Shown one piece after another: positions 1 to 8,666 of a stretch of DNA of 64,000 bases. Position 1 is the first letter of the stretch; every line of letters begins with the position of its first letter. The translations under genes and the position numbers were made by a program. Source of the DNA: Echinicola shivajiensis (GTDB lineage: Bacteria > Bacteroidota > Bacteroidia > Cytophagales > Cyclobacteriaceae). The stretch is from the NCBI RefSeq assembly GCF_018642165.1, contig NZ_JAHHZM010000019.1, positions 1-64,000 of the forward strand. Reading direction: 5' to 3'. The notes under the pieces are model-generated. The model worked only from the letters and a program-made list of their open reading frames with translations. It searched no databases and was not told the DNA's origin.

Positions 1-1
1 G

Positions 2-128
2 TTTGGGTCTGCAAAGGTGAGGAATTTATTTTGTTTTTCAACACACTTTTTTAAAATGTTTTTGAAAGTTTTTTCAACCTTTTTAATTGGCCGGATATAC
101 TTCCCTTCCCTCTTTTGGGTCTGCAAAG
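2..128. repeat. 15-bp direct repeat marking tandem promoters
   Basis: The 15-mer TTTGGGTCTGCAAAG occurs exactly at 2-16 and again at 114-128, 112 bp apart. Read on the minus strand, each copy contains the end of a -7 element (CTTTGCAGACCC). This is a duplicated promoter and start-site region. The rest of the first 373 bases holds no convincing gene; the 78-codon plus-strand frame across it is low-complexity and overlaps the promoters. Confidence 0.75.
12..41 (-). promoter_or_regulatory. Leftward promoter, proximal copy
   Basis: On the minus strand a -33 TTG (39-41) is followed after 19 nt by CACCTTTG (12-19). This differs from the Bacteroidota -7 consensus TAnnTTTG at one position. Transcription would leave the window at the left edge. 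The gene it drives is not visible. An rRNA operon is an inference from the tandem arrangement. Confidence 0.6.
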
Positions 129-155
129 ATAACCGCTTTTTTCTTACCGGAAAAA
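124..155 (-). promoter_or_regulatory. Leftward promoter, distal copy
   Basis: On the minus strand TATCTTTG (124-131) matches the Bacteroidota -7 consensus TAnnTTTG exactly. A T-rich -33 region (TTT) lies about 21 nt upstream. The sequence after the -7 box is the same CAGACCCAAA as in the copy 112 bp further left, so the two look like duplicated promoters for one downstream transcript. Confidence 0.6.
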
Positions 156-321
156 CTTTTATTTTAAATTTGTTTCTTGACGCTAGCTATCAAACACTTA
201 CCTTAAAACAAACTCAAAGTCCATTACCAATTCAGCAACTTTCCTTGAAATAGTAGACAACAGAATTTCTTCATACCAAAACTAGAAAGCTACTTATTGC
301 CCATATTCTAACCATTAAAAC

Positions 322-354
322 AAAAAACCGGACAGAGTTACCTCTGCCTGGTTT
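322..354 (-). terminator. Rho-independent terminator after the AsmA-like gene
   Basis: Minus strand: a 13-bp stem with two imperfect positions (325-337 with 342-354), a GTAA loop and a run of T. It begins about 20 nt after the stop codon of the AsmA-like gene. Confidence 0.75.
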
Positions 355-373
355 ATAAATGCTCATATCAAAT

Positions 374-3373
374 TTACTGATTCGACTTGGTAGTATCCTT
401 TGATGTCTTGGACTTGCCAAATAGTCCCTTCACTAAATCCTTCACCTCATCGGTAGCTTTATTTTGGGCTTCTTCGACCTTTTTATTCAGTTCTTTCTTG
501 GCACTGTCCTGAGCAGCATCTGCTTTCACCTTCATTTCCTGCTTGGCACTATCCTCTTGGGCCTTAAACTGCTCTGTCAACTGGTCCTGAAGTTTCTTTC
601 CTTCAGAAGAAGCCCTTGCTTTAAGGGCATTCGCAACCATAGTTTCCATGCTTTCGCCTCCTGCCAAGCCTACCTTAGGTTGTTGATAAGTTCCTCCTAG
701 ATTGATCGCCAATGGTATTTTCGTTTCTCCTGTAGCCTCAGTACCAGAAAGGGATGCCAACAAATTATTGGCCTGACTGCCCAACTTGCCTGCAGGAATT
801 TCCATATTCACTAAATAATTGATACTGCCATCAAAACCAGTACTACCTTGGACCTTGGCCTTATAATCCCAAAGCTTAATATCAAAAGGACTCACGGCCA
901 GCATCCCATCTTTGATCTCAGCCTTAAGCTTTAGATCCTTGATCTCTATGGTATTGCCATCCTTCAATTTGGTCAATGAAGTGATCCCGCTCACAATCTT
1001 GCTATTTTCCAACACAGCCTGAGCCACTTCTATCAGCCCGCTGCCATCCAAGGAAGAAAGCACCGGCATCATATCTTGACCCAATTTACCGGAAAGGGAA
1101 AATCCACTGGTAAAATCGCCATTCAGGTGCTGGGCAATCGGCGCAAAGGCCTTAACGGTATTGAAAGATTTGAAGGCCTCCTGAATACTTATACCAAGGA
1201 CTTTAAAATCCATATTGAATTTTGGATCCTTAATATTCTGAGTATTATAAGTACCGTTCAAGGTCATTTGTCCACCCATAGTTTTCATTCCTGCATCTTT
1301 AAAAGTCAGAACACCATCTTTTAAAGTCATTTGCCCTTTGGCATCATTGAAAACCAAATTATCGTACAAGACTTCATCTGCCTGCACACTCATACTAAAG
1401 TCTATATTCTTGGGCAGTTCAATCAAACTAAGTTCAGTAGTATCAGCTGTAGCGCTTTCACTCTCGGTCATCCATTCGTTAATATTGAACTTGCTCGAAT
1501 TGACATCCAGTTTACCTTTCAACACGGCTTTTTCTTCAAACATATAAGCCATATAATTGGAAAGGCTACCCGCAGCTTTCACAGGACTTTCCCCAAGTCT
1601 GGCATCAAAGTTCGTTAGGTTAACAGCCTGTGGGCTAAAATCTCCTTTGGCTTGATGGATACGGATCCCCTGCGGTAAGTCCTTATCTGTATAATAAAAG
1701 TCATTCAGTACTACCTGTCCTCTAGTATCCAGTTTATTGTAACGCTCGGTTTCAACATCTGCATAGCTCCCTTTGGTATCTATATCGGCCTTGATCTTGC
1801 CTTCCATAATAACACCTTCCATAGGAAATATTTTAATGATCTTACCTAAATCCACCGCACCATGAACGGAACCATCCCAGTTTAGACGATCCAAATCGCT
1901 GACTTTCATATTACCCTTTACCTCTTCACCTTCTAGTTTAAAGCCTATATTGGACATGTCCACTAAAAAGTCAGCCATTTTCCCTGTACTATTCACAATG
2001 GAGGTCTTGACATTTAGATCCTCAATAGGTGCAGGATATTCTTCACTTTTCACGTAACCATTACTCAAGTTCATTTTGGCATTGATGGCAGGAATAATTT
2101 CTGCTACACTATCATATCGCCCTTTGGCAGTAGCATCTACATCCAAAATACCCTTAAGGTCCATCCCGTCAATCGGGAAGATCGAAGTCAATTCGGCAAG
2201 ATTTAGCTTACCTTTTAATTGTCCATCAACATCATAAGTAAGTAAATTTTCCAAGAACAACCTTCCTGAGATAGGGTTGGATCCGAAAGTAAGATTAAAG
2301 GCCGGGATGTCCACCTGAGTATAATCCAGGTTGCCAGATTCATTTTTGACTGTCAGATCTATATTTACATCTTTGACTGGTCTAGGCAGGTCTGGATATT
2401 GGAACATTCCCTCTTTTACTTTCAATCCAATATTGAATTTAGGGAACTGACTTTCACTATAGGTTCCTTTTAGAAAACCTCCAAAGTCCATCGTTCCACT
2501 GGTATTTAAACCCGTAAACGATTCTGTATATATACCAGGAACTAGAGAAAGCACACTTTTAAAGGTATTTTCCTTTCCCTCAAAGGTCAAATCAATATCA
2601 ATATCATCCGAAGGCATAGCCACAAAACCATTCACCCCGAACAAAAAGTCATTTACACCAAATTGCCCTTCGCCAAAAGAGAACTTCATTTGGTTCATAT
2701 CCACCTGAATTTCCGTATCTGCCATAAAGGTCTTATCACTGATATAATTGACATCGTCAAAATCCACTTTCAACACTTTGGTATCAATGCGCCCATCAAT
2801 ACCGTAAATGTCAGCGTTAAAGTCTCCTGCTCCTTCTAACTGGAAATCCTGCAAAGCCATGAAGTATTTAAGTTGTCTGTCATCATAGACAAAATTGACA
2901 TCACTGACCTCCATCAAATCAATCCCAAATTTGAAATTCGATGGTTCCTCTGGCGCGGAAGGCTCTTCACTTTCCTTCATGATGTTATAGTTGGCAGTTC
3001 CATCCTCCAATACCTTCACATAGATTTGTCCACCATTTAAATGTAGTCCGGTGAGTTCGGGATAATCCCCAAAAATGACTGAAAACAGGTTGAGGTCAAC
3101 CTGAAAACTATTGACATGGGCCAGTGTATCACCTTCAAAAGGTCCACTGCCTACCACACCAAACTCTTCAATGGTCGCAGAAATATTAGGAAATCGCTTC
3201 AGCACACTTAGGCTGAAATTGTCAACATCATAAAAGACATGAGCATCTATTGTATTGGCTATTTCTTGGTCAATTCGTGCTACGATTTTATCCTTGAAAA
3301 TAATAGGAAGAGCTATTAAGCTCACTAGCAAAAGGGCAAAAGCAACTAATACAATTATTAGGGTCTTCTTCAT
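374..3373 (-). CDS. AsmA-like family protein
   Basis: A 999-residue envelope protein of the AsmA/TamB-like superfamily, whose members are thought to move lipid between the membranes or affect outer-membrane assembly. A single N-terminal membrane anchor (about residues 5-27) is followed by a very long beta-rich region with repeated short strand motifs, typical of these bridge-like proteins. The last 75 residues (about 920-995) differ: they are rich in Lys, Glu, Ala and Gln, contain repeated DSAK motifs and should form a charged helix or coiled coil. The gene stands alone, with its own terminator downstream and a 130-bp gap upstream. The family call is firm; the substrate is unknown. Confidence 0.85.
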   Translation of the reverse strand: MKKTLIIVLVAFALLLVSLIALPIIFKDKIVARIDQEIANTIDAHVFYDVDNFSLSVLKRFPNISATIEEFGVVGSGPFEGDTLAHVNSFQVDLNLFSVIFGDYPELTGLHLNGGQIYVKVLEDGTANYNIMKESEEPSAPEEPSNFKFGIDLMEVSDVNFVYDDRQLKYFMALQDFQLEGAGDFNADIYGIDGRIDTKVLKVDFDDVNYISDKTFMADTEIQVDMNQMKFSFGEGQFGVNDFLFGVNGFVAMPSDDIDIDLTFEGKENTFKSVLSLVPGIYTESFTGLNTSGTMDFGGFLKGTYSESQFPKFNIGLKVKEGMFQYPDLPRPVKDVNIDLTVKNESGNLDYTQVDIPAFNLTFGSNPISGRLFLENLLTYDVDGQLKGKLNLAELTSIFPIDGMDLKGILDVDATAKGRYDSVAEIIPAINAKMNLSNGYVKSEEYPAPIEDLNVKTSIVNSTGKMADFLVDMSNIGFKLEGEEVKGNMKVSDLDRLNWDGSVHGAVDLGKIIKIFPMEGVIMEGKIKADIDTKGSYADVETERYNKLDTRGQVVLNDFYYTDKDLPQGIRIHQAKGDFSPQAVNLTNFDARLGESPVKAAGSLSNYMAYMFEEKAVLKGKLDVNSSKFNINEWMTESESATADTTELSLIELPKNIDFSMSVQADEVLYDNLVFNDAKGQMTLKDGVLTFKDAGMKTMGGQMTLNGTYNTQNIKDPKFNMDFKVLGISIQEAFKSFNTVKAFAPIAQHLNGDFTSGFSLSGKLGQDMMPVLSSLDGSGLIEVAQAVLENSKIVSGITSLTKLKDGNTIEIKDLKLKAEIKDGMLAVSPFDIKLWDYKAKVQGSTGFDGSINYLVNMEIPAGKLGSQANNLLASLSGTEATGETKIPLAINLGGTYQQPKVGLAGGESMETMVANALKARASSEGKKLQDQLTEQFKAQEDSAKQEMKVKADAAQDSAKKELNKKVEEAQNKATDEVKDLVKGLFGKSKTSKDTTKSNQ

Positions 3374-3503
3374 GGCAAAATTTAAAATTTGATTTATCCA
3401 ATTATATATACTGAATTCAGCATATTAAAAATTCATCTAAAATTACATCAAATTTAATGCCTTGGAGCCCCTTGGCTAAGGAAAGTATAAAAAATGCTTC
3501 TTG

Positions 3504-4118
3504 TCAGACAGACATTAACTTAAAGTGATAATCTATGTTCTCGTTTTTTTGGTGGCTGATCTGCTTCCTAAGATGGTAAAAGGCCTCTAGCAATGGAGCA
3601 TTATTGAGATTTCCAGCGTCCACCGCCTTGAAACCAATCAGCTCTATAAGCTTCTTTACCTTAAACTTATCACTCTCGTTATCTCCACAAAAATAAGTTT
3701 CCTTTACCAGTTCCAATGGATCTGACTTTGGATAGTCCAAGCCCAAATTATTAAAACCTTTTAAGACCCTGTCATAACCAGAGTTCTCTTGTATATAACA
3801 AGTATTGCAAGCAAAATTGGGATTATAATTTCCATTTGTGCAGTCCAACACAATCTTGTCCGTTTTATCATATTGGCTCAGACACTGGCAAACCAATGGT
3901 AAATATTCATTCTCACAACATATCAAAATAACATCGGCCTTCTCCATCGCTTCACAATAACCGAAGACCTTGTCATTTTGCATTTTCAGGATCTTCCATT
4001 CAATCTGTTTTGCTTCAAATTCCTCCCTTACGCCAAACACAACATTCAATCCCCGGGAAAGGTATTTGTTTCCCAAGCTTATTGAAAGTTTTGTTCCGCC
4101 TATTATTCCTAAAGTCAT
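3504..4118 (-). CDS. Putative NAD(P)-binding reductase, F420-reductase-like
   Basis: A 204-residue protein that starts directly with a dinucleotide-binding fold (GIIGGTKLS near residues 4-12, equivalent to the GxxGxxG turn). It resembles the small NADP-dependent F420 reductase/ProC-like family (F420_oxidored). The middle part reads like that family, with a predicted strand ending ADVILICC and a VLDCTNG stretch. It is unusually rich in cysteine: about seven between residues 67 and 120. It stands alone between the AsmA-like gene and the inositol phosphatase operon. The substrate is unknown, and Bacteroidota are not known for F420 use, so NADP(H) is the likelier cofactor. Confidence 0.6.
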   Translation of the reverse strand: MTLGIIGGTKLSISLGNKYLSRGLNVVFGVREEFEAKQIEWKILKMQNDKVFGYCEAMEKADVILICCENEYLPLVCQCLSQYDKTDKIVLDCTNGNYNPNFACNTCYIQENSGYDRVLKGFNNLGLDYPKSDPLELVKETYFCGDNESDKFKVKKLIELIGFKAVDAGNLNNAPLLEAFYHLRKQISHQKNENIDYHFKLMSV

Positions 4119-4369
4119 GCAAATAGTCTAATTATAAATATCGGTTCAATGTTAATGACTGTGGAGAAATTACCCTTCTTGGTGAGAGAATGGATAACGA
4201 TTGGGTGATTGCACTTGTTAAGATTTTCACTAGTATAATCATTTGAAAACTATAAAATTCCAATCGATTAACCAAATTTATTACTGCATATCTTACTGAA
4301 AACAAGCACAATACATTTTTCAAATGATGAAAACCCAAAATTATAATTCAAATGGACATCAAAACAAGC

Positions 4370-5161
4370 CTACCAAGACTTATTTACCTCTTCTAATAGC
4401 TCATTATGAATATTCCCATTACTCGCCACAATCTCCCTTCCAAACACAAAGTTCATACCATTTCCAAAATCACTTACCTTTCCACCTGCTTCTTGTACAA
4501 TGATCAAGCCTCCCGCTACATCATAAGAGTTAAGGTTATATTCGAAAAATCCTTCTACTCTTCCAGAAGCCACATAACATAAATCCACTGCTGCACTTCC
4601 TAACCTACGAATCCCATGGGACTTCTGCATAATACGTTTTAAAATTGACAGGTAATCATCCAGCTTTTCAAACTGATAATAAGGGAAACCGGTAGCTATC
4701 AAACTGTTGGCCAGGGAAGGGGCAGTGCTTACATGGATCTTCGTGTCATTACAAAAGGCACCGCCTCCTTTGGTAGCATAAAAACACTCATTATTGTTCA
4801 CCTCATATACCACACCCAAAACGATCTCCTCATTTTTCATCAAAGCAATGCTGACAGAAAAAACCGGAATGCCATGCACAAAATTGGTGGTACCATCCAA
4901 TGGGTCTACTATCCAATTATACTCTTCTTCACGCTTGTTAGCTGTTCCCTCCTCTGTGATGAAGCCGGCTTCAGGCAATACCTTCTTAAGACCATTAACG
5001 ACAATTTTTTCGGCTTCCTTATCCACATAAGAAACAAGGTCGTTGAACCCCTTGTGCTCTACGTCTTTTAAATCAAAACTTTGTCTTTCTCTCCTAATAA
5101 AAGCTCCAGCCTCTTTGGCTATCAGAATGGTTCTATCCAAAAGTTCTTTTAATTCCATCAT
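4370..5161 (-). CDS. Inositol monophosphatase family protein
   Basis: A 263-residue Mg-dependent phosphatase of the IMPase/SuhB family, which hydrolyses inositol-1-phosphate and related sugar phosphates in the cytoplasm. All metal-site motifs are present: Glu70-Glu71 (EEGT), the DPLDGTTNF motif with Asp86 and Asp89, and the C-terminal YDVAGG with Asp214. Length is normal. The ATG directly follows the rsmI stop codon (TAG-ATG-ATG), so translation is probably coupled. It is the last gene of the DUF493-PCD-rsmI-IMPase operon. In other bacteria SuhB also acts in rRNA antitermination; nothing here tests that. Confidence 0.9.
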   Translation of the reverse strand: MMELKELLDRTILIAKEAGAFIRRERQSFDLKDVEHKGFNDLVSYVDKEAEKIVVNGLKKVLPEAGFITEEGTANKREEEYNWIVDPLDGTTNFVHGIPVFSVSIALMKNEEIVLGVVYEVNNNECFYATKGGGAFCNDTKIHVSTAPSLANSLIATGFPYYQFEKLDDYLSILKRIMQKSHGIRRLGSAAVDLCYVASGRVEGFFEYNLNSYDVAGGLIIVQEAGGKVSDFGNGMNFVFGREIVASNGNIHNELLEEVNKSW

Positions 5162-5848
5162 CTAATTTTTACCTGAAACAGTAATTACAATTTCCCCTTT
5201 AATGGGATTATTTTCATAATATTCTATTAACTCCGACAAACTGCCTCGTATATTCTCTTCAAACACCTTGGTAAGCTCTCTGGAAACACATGCAAGCCGA
5301 TCTTCCCCAAATGCCTCTTTAAATTGACCAAGGGTCTTCAAAAGCCTATGTGGTGACTCATAGAAGATCATGGTACGTGGCTCTTCCATCAAATTCTCAA
5401 TACGCGTTTTACGTCCTTTCTTATGTGGCAAAAAGCCCTCAAAAACAAAGCGATCATTGGGCAAGGCTGAATTGACCAGGGCAGGCACAAATGCTGTAGG
5501 TCCAGGAAGACAGTTTACAGTAAGTTCGGCCTCTCTGGCAGCTCTTACCAACAAAAATCCAGGATCACTGATAGCAGGAGTTCCCGCATCACTGACCAAG
5601 GCAAATTGCTCCCCAGCCTCCATCCGTTCAATAAGCTTTTCTACGGCCTTATGTTCATTAAAAATATGGTAACTCTGCAGTGGCCTCTTGATCTCAAGAT
5701 GCTTTAACAATTTGCCCGTGGTACGTGTATCTTCTGCAAGGATTACATCCACGGTCTTCAGGACCTCTATGGCACGCAAAGTAATATCTTCAAGATTACC
5801 TATAGGAGTAGGGACCACATAAAGGTCAGGTCTGTTTATTTCTGTCAT
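5162..5848 (-). CDS. rsmI: 16S rRNA (cytidine1402-2'-O)-methyltransferase
   Basis: RsmI, 228 residues, a SAM-dependent tetrapyrrole-methylase-fold enzyme that 2'-O-methylates C1402 in the decoding centre of 16S rRNA. Diagnostic motifs are VVPTPIGNLEDIT near the N terminus, ILAEDTRTTGKLL, and the GTPAISDPG and CLPGPTA SAM-binding loops. The C-terminal extension found in some homologues is short here. The start overlaps the upstream PCD gene by 4 nt (ATGA type), and the stop abuts the IMPase start, so the genes form one operon. Confidence 0.95.
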   Translation of the reverse strand: MTEINRPDLYVVPTPIGNLEDITLRAIEVLKTVDVILAEDTRTTGKLLKHLEIKRPLQSYHIFNEHKAVEKLIERMEAGEQFALVSDAGTPAISDPGFLLVRAAREAELTVNCLPGPTAFVPALVNSALPNDRFVFEGFLPHKKGRKTRIENLMEEPRTMIFYESPHRLLKTLGQFKEAFGEDRLACVSRELTKVFEENIRGSLSELIEYYENNPIKGEIVITVSGKN

Positions 5849-6078
5849 TTTTGAAGATTGTCGATGGCCTTAGCCAACTTCCTGTCCTTTTCAGTTACAA
5901 TATTTCCTTGATCATGCGTGCACAGCTCAATTACTACCTTATTGTATACATTGCTCCAATTCGGATGATGGCCATGGGCCTCAGCAAGAAAAGCTACCCT
6001 GCACATAAAGGCAAAGGCTTCTGTAAAATCCCCAAATTCGAATGTTTTTTTTAGCTTATTGTTTTCTTCTGCCCACAT
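5845..6078 (-). CDS. 4a-hydroxytetrahydrobiopterin dehydratase (PCD)
   Basis: A 77-residue pterin-4a-carbinolamine dehydratase (PhhB/DCoH fold). It dehydrates 4a-hydroxytetrahydropterin formed by aromatic amino-acid hydroxylases. The active-site motif is visible as HGHHPNWSNVYN (residues 35-46), followed by the conserved THD motif at 54-56. It is slightly shorter at the N terminus than many family members. No phenylalanine hydroxylase is nearby. The gene lies between DUF493 (11 nt upstream) and rsmI (4-nt overlap). Confidence 0.9.
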   Translation of the reverse strand: MWAEENNKLKKTFEFGDFTEAFAFMCRVAFLAEAHGHHPNWSNVYNKVVIELCTHDQGNIVTEKDRKLAKAIDNLQK

Positions 6079-6089
6079 ACAATTATTGT

Positions 6090-6356
6090 TTATAGAGAAA
6101 TTATTCCTTCTATTTTTGAGGCTTTTTCATATATACCAAGAATCGAATCACTATCTGGCATCATGGCCTTTATGGTGACACTGATATAAGTACCCTTTGC
6201 AGATTCCTTTAAATTGGTTTCATTATTGGGCAATAATTCTGCCACTTCCCCCTCCTTGCCCCTGGGTACAATAAATTTAAACATATACAAGGCCGGAAAA
6301 GAGTTCTGCTCCTCCAGTTTCGCCTTAAAAGCCTTTTTATCAAATTCTTTTTTCAT
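6090..6356 (-). CDS. DUF493 family protein
   Basis: An 88-residue cytoplasmic protein of the DUF493/YbeD family, a small ferredoxin-like alpha-beta fold resembling ACT domains. The core shows the family pattern: a first strand (LYMFKFIVP), a helix, then a second strand (YISVTIKA) and a final helix ending in EKASKIEGIISL. The molecular role of the family is not settled. It is the first gene of the four-gene minus-strand operon ending with the inositol phosphatase. Confidence 0.8.
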   Translation of the reverse strand: MKKEFDKKAFKAKLEEQNSFPALYMFKFIVPRGKEGEVAELLPNNETNLKESAKGTYISVTIKAMMPDSDSILGIYEKASKIEGIISL

Positions 6357-6412
6357 AATTACCCCGAATTTAGTCTTTTAACATGACAGATGAAAAATAA
6401 AATCCCCTAAAC

Positions 6413-6445
6413 AAGAAAATCCCATCCTCTAATGAGAATGGGATT
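6413..6445 (-). terminator. Rho-independent terminator after ppiD-like gene
   Basis: Minus strand: an 8-bp outer stem (6438-6445 with 6418-6425) plus a short inner TCTC/GAGG helix, followed by TTTTC. It ends the foldase transcript about 20 nt past its stop codon. Confidence 0.8.
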
Positions 6446-6467
6446 CAATATTTAAAGCAAATCCTAA

Positions 6468-8576
6468 TTAAAAGAATTTGTATCTATAATCTTTTACATC
6501 AGCCAATTCCTGGGCAGCCATCATAATCATATAGGTAGTTCTTTGCTTAGCACTCGCCTCCAATTGGTTTTTATACATGCTATAATCAGCAATTTCACTA
6601 GCAGGAGTCTTGCTGTTCAGTTTCGCTACAACCACACCAATATCTTCCTTGATAGGCTTGGTAATACCACCCTCCTTCAAACCGAAGATCGCACCAACAG
6701 CTTTTGGAGCATAACCGATTCCTGGGATAGTATTGTCCATCAAGTTCAAATCAGCAGCAGTACCCAATGATGCAAACTCTGGGAACACTTCCTGCATTGC
6801 AGAAAGGCTTTCCTTACCAGCTAACTTATCTATGATCACTTTGGCTTTCTTGTCATTTCTTACTTGGGCAGACACCTCAGCTCTAACCTGTGCAAGCGTA
6901 ACTTCTTCACCATCTGTCTTGCCTTTCAAAGTAGCTACTACATAAGCATTCTCCAATTCAAACACTTGGGAAACACTTCCAATAGAGGCATCATTGAATG
7001 CCCATCTTACTACTTCTCTAGCTCCTGTAAGGTTGTTGATAGTTCTTGCATTAGTCGTCAATTCAGCAGCAGACATTACTCTGTATCCTTCTTCTTCGGC
7101 ATTGGTCTTGAACTCATCTGCGTTTCCAGAGTTGGCAGCAAAGTAATCTGCATTTCTAAAGATTTCATTTCTAGTAGCATCACTTGGACCCAATTCCAAC
7201 TCAAGAACAGCCAATTTCACTGTTTCAGTCTTAGGCAATTCAGTAACACTGATAATATGGTAACCATATTCTGTCTCTACCACTTTATTGATCAAGCCAG
7301 TAGATTTAGCGGCAAATACAGCTTCGGCAAATGGCTCAACAAAATCTGCTTTTGCAAACCAACCCAGATCACCACCTCTTTGGGCAGTTCCATCTTGGCC
7401 ATATTGCTGTGCAGCAGCAAAGAAATTACCTGATTCTTTCACTTCAGCAAGCACTTCCTCAGCTTGGGCTTTCACTTCAGCTTTGGCTGCTTCGTCCATT
7501 CCTTGCGTTCCCAATAAAATATGGCTTGCTCTCATTCTAGGCGTACTGTCAAATTTATCAGAAACCTTATAAGTCACATAAGTACTTCTATTGGTAATGA
7601 AAGGCCCATATACACCACCTTTTTCGATTTCCCCAGCATTAGAGGTCAAATCAGTCGGAAGTGGTTGACCTGGAAGGAAAGTTCTGAATGGATTGCTGAA
7701 TTCTGAATTTCTCAAAACAAAAACAGAATCATCTGCACTAGCTCTTAATTCCGCAGTCAATTGGTTGATCTCCTGGATTACCGCTGCAGAATCTTCACCA
7801 CTTGGGTAAAGATTAAAGGTAACATAGGAGATATCCCTAGTCTTGGCTGCTTGGAATCTTTCCTTGTTCTCATCCAAATAAGCTTTCAAATCAGATTCAC
7901 TGATACTAATCGCAGAATCTGAAACAGCATAATAAGGAATAAACAAATGCTCTACATCAGCAATGCTTGACTGCATCTTATATTGCATTGCTCCTTCTTC
8001 CTTATTGGCATAAGATGAAGATGCCAATAGATTGTCATACTTGATACGCAATCTAGACTCAGCAAATGTTTGCTCTTGCTGCGCCCACATGGCACGCTGT
8101 TGAGCTGGAGCCGATTCCAGTGATTGTAAAAAGGCAATCAATTGTTGTTCGTCAAACTGACCAGTCTCAGGATTGGTCAATTGCTGACGGAGTTCAGCAA
8201 CAATGTTTTTTCCTTGGACCATATCCACCAATTCCTTATCGGAAATAGTCATACCTAGGGCTTCATATTGCTCAGAAAACACTTTCTTCACTATCATTCC
8301 CTGCCAAGCCTGCTCACGGATGCTGTACATTTCATTTTCTGATGGGTTCCTTCCCGTGTTTTGAACATAGTTTTGCTTAAATAGCTCCACTTGATTCAAA
8401 TACTCATCATAGGATATTTCTTCCCCGTTGATTTCTCCCACTGTGGTATCCCTACCTCCAAGGAGCATGGAATTTGGACCCAATAAGTCTCCTCCTACAA
8501 GGAAAAGTATTAATCCAAATGCAATAACACCTATTGCAAGACCTGTTCTCTGTCTAATTTCTTTTATTAAAGCCAT
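6468..8576 (-). CDS. PpiD/SurA-type peptidylprolyl isomerase
   Basis: A 702-residue membrane-anchored periplasmic foldase. One transmembrane helix (about residues 13-33) is followed by a SurA-N/PpiD-like chaperone domain and one parvulin rotamase domain around residues 340-445 (RASHILL, the GGDLGWF loop and the YGYHII strand). A second, divergent parvulin-like part follows. It should help outer-membrane and secreted proteins fold as they leave the Sec translocon. It is transcribed alone, with a terminator downstream. PpiD is the closest E. coli analogue by architecture, but orthology is not certain, so no symbol is given. Confidence 0.9.
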   Translation of the reverse strand: MALIKEIRQRTGLAIGVIAFGLILFLVGGDLLGPNSMLLGGRDTTVGEINGEEISYDEYLNQVELFKQNYVQNTGRNPSENEMYSIREQAWQGMIVKKVFSEQYEALGMTISDKELVDMVQGKNIVAELRQQLTNPETGQFDEQQLIAFLQSLESAPAQQRAMWAQQEQTFAESRLRIKYDNLLASSSYANKEEGAMQYKMQSSIADVEHLFIPYYAVSDSAISISESDLKAYLDENKERFQAAKTRDISYVTFNLYPSGEDSAAVIQEINQLTAELRASADDSVFVLRNSEFSNPFRTFLPGQPLPTDLTSNAGEIEKGGVYGPFITNRSTYVTYKVSDKFDSTPRMRASHILLGTQGMDEAAKAEVKAQAEEVLAEVKESGNFFAAAQQYGQDGTAQRGGDLGWFAKADFVEPFAEAVFAAKSTGLINKVVETEYGYHIISVTELPKTETVKLAVLELELGPSDATRNEIFRNADYFAANSGNADEFKTNAEEEGYRVMSAAELTTNARTINNLTGAREVVRWAFNDASIGSVSQVFELENAYVVATLKGKTDGEEVTLAQVRAEVSAQVRNDKKAKVIIDKLAGKESLSAMQEVFPEFASLGTAADLNLMDNTIPGIGYAPKAVGAIFGLKEGGITKPIKEDIGVVVAKLNSKTPASEIADYSMYKNQLEASAKQRTTYMIMMAAQELADVKDYRYKFF

Positions 8577-8666
8577 TCTTCTAGTTTTTGAAGTGTCGCA
8601 AAATAATTACATCTAACGGTAAATTCAAAATATTATCGCTGTCAATAAATTACTTATTAAATTCTC

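Noticed and set aside
17-253. 78-codon plus-strand frame at the left edge
   Set aside because: Low-complexity Phe-rich translation that crosses both promoter copies and has no family resemblance.
4132-4338. 68-codon minus-strand frame upstream of the Cys-rich reductase
   Set aside because: No family, no sensible upstream signal, composition like intergenic DNA; cannot be supported as a gene.
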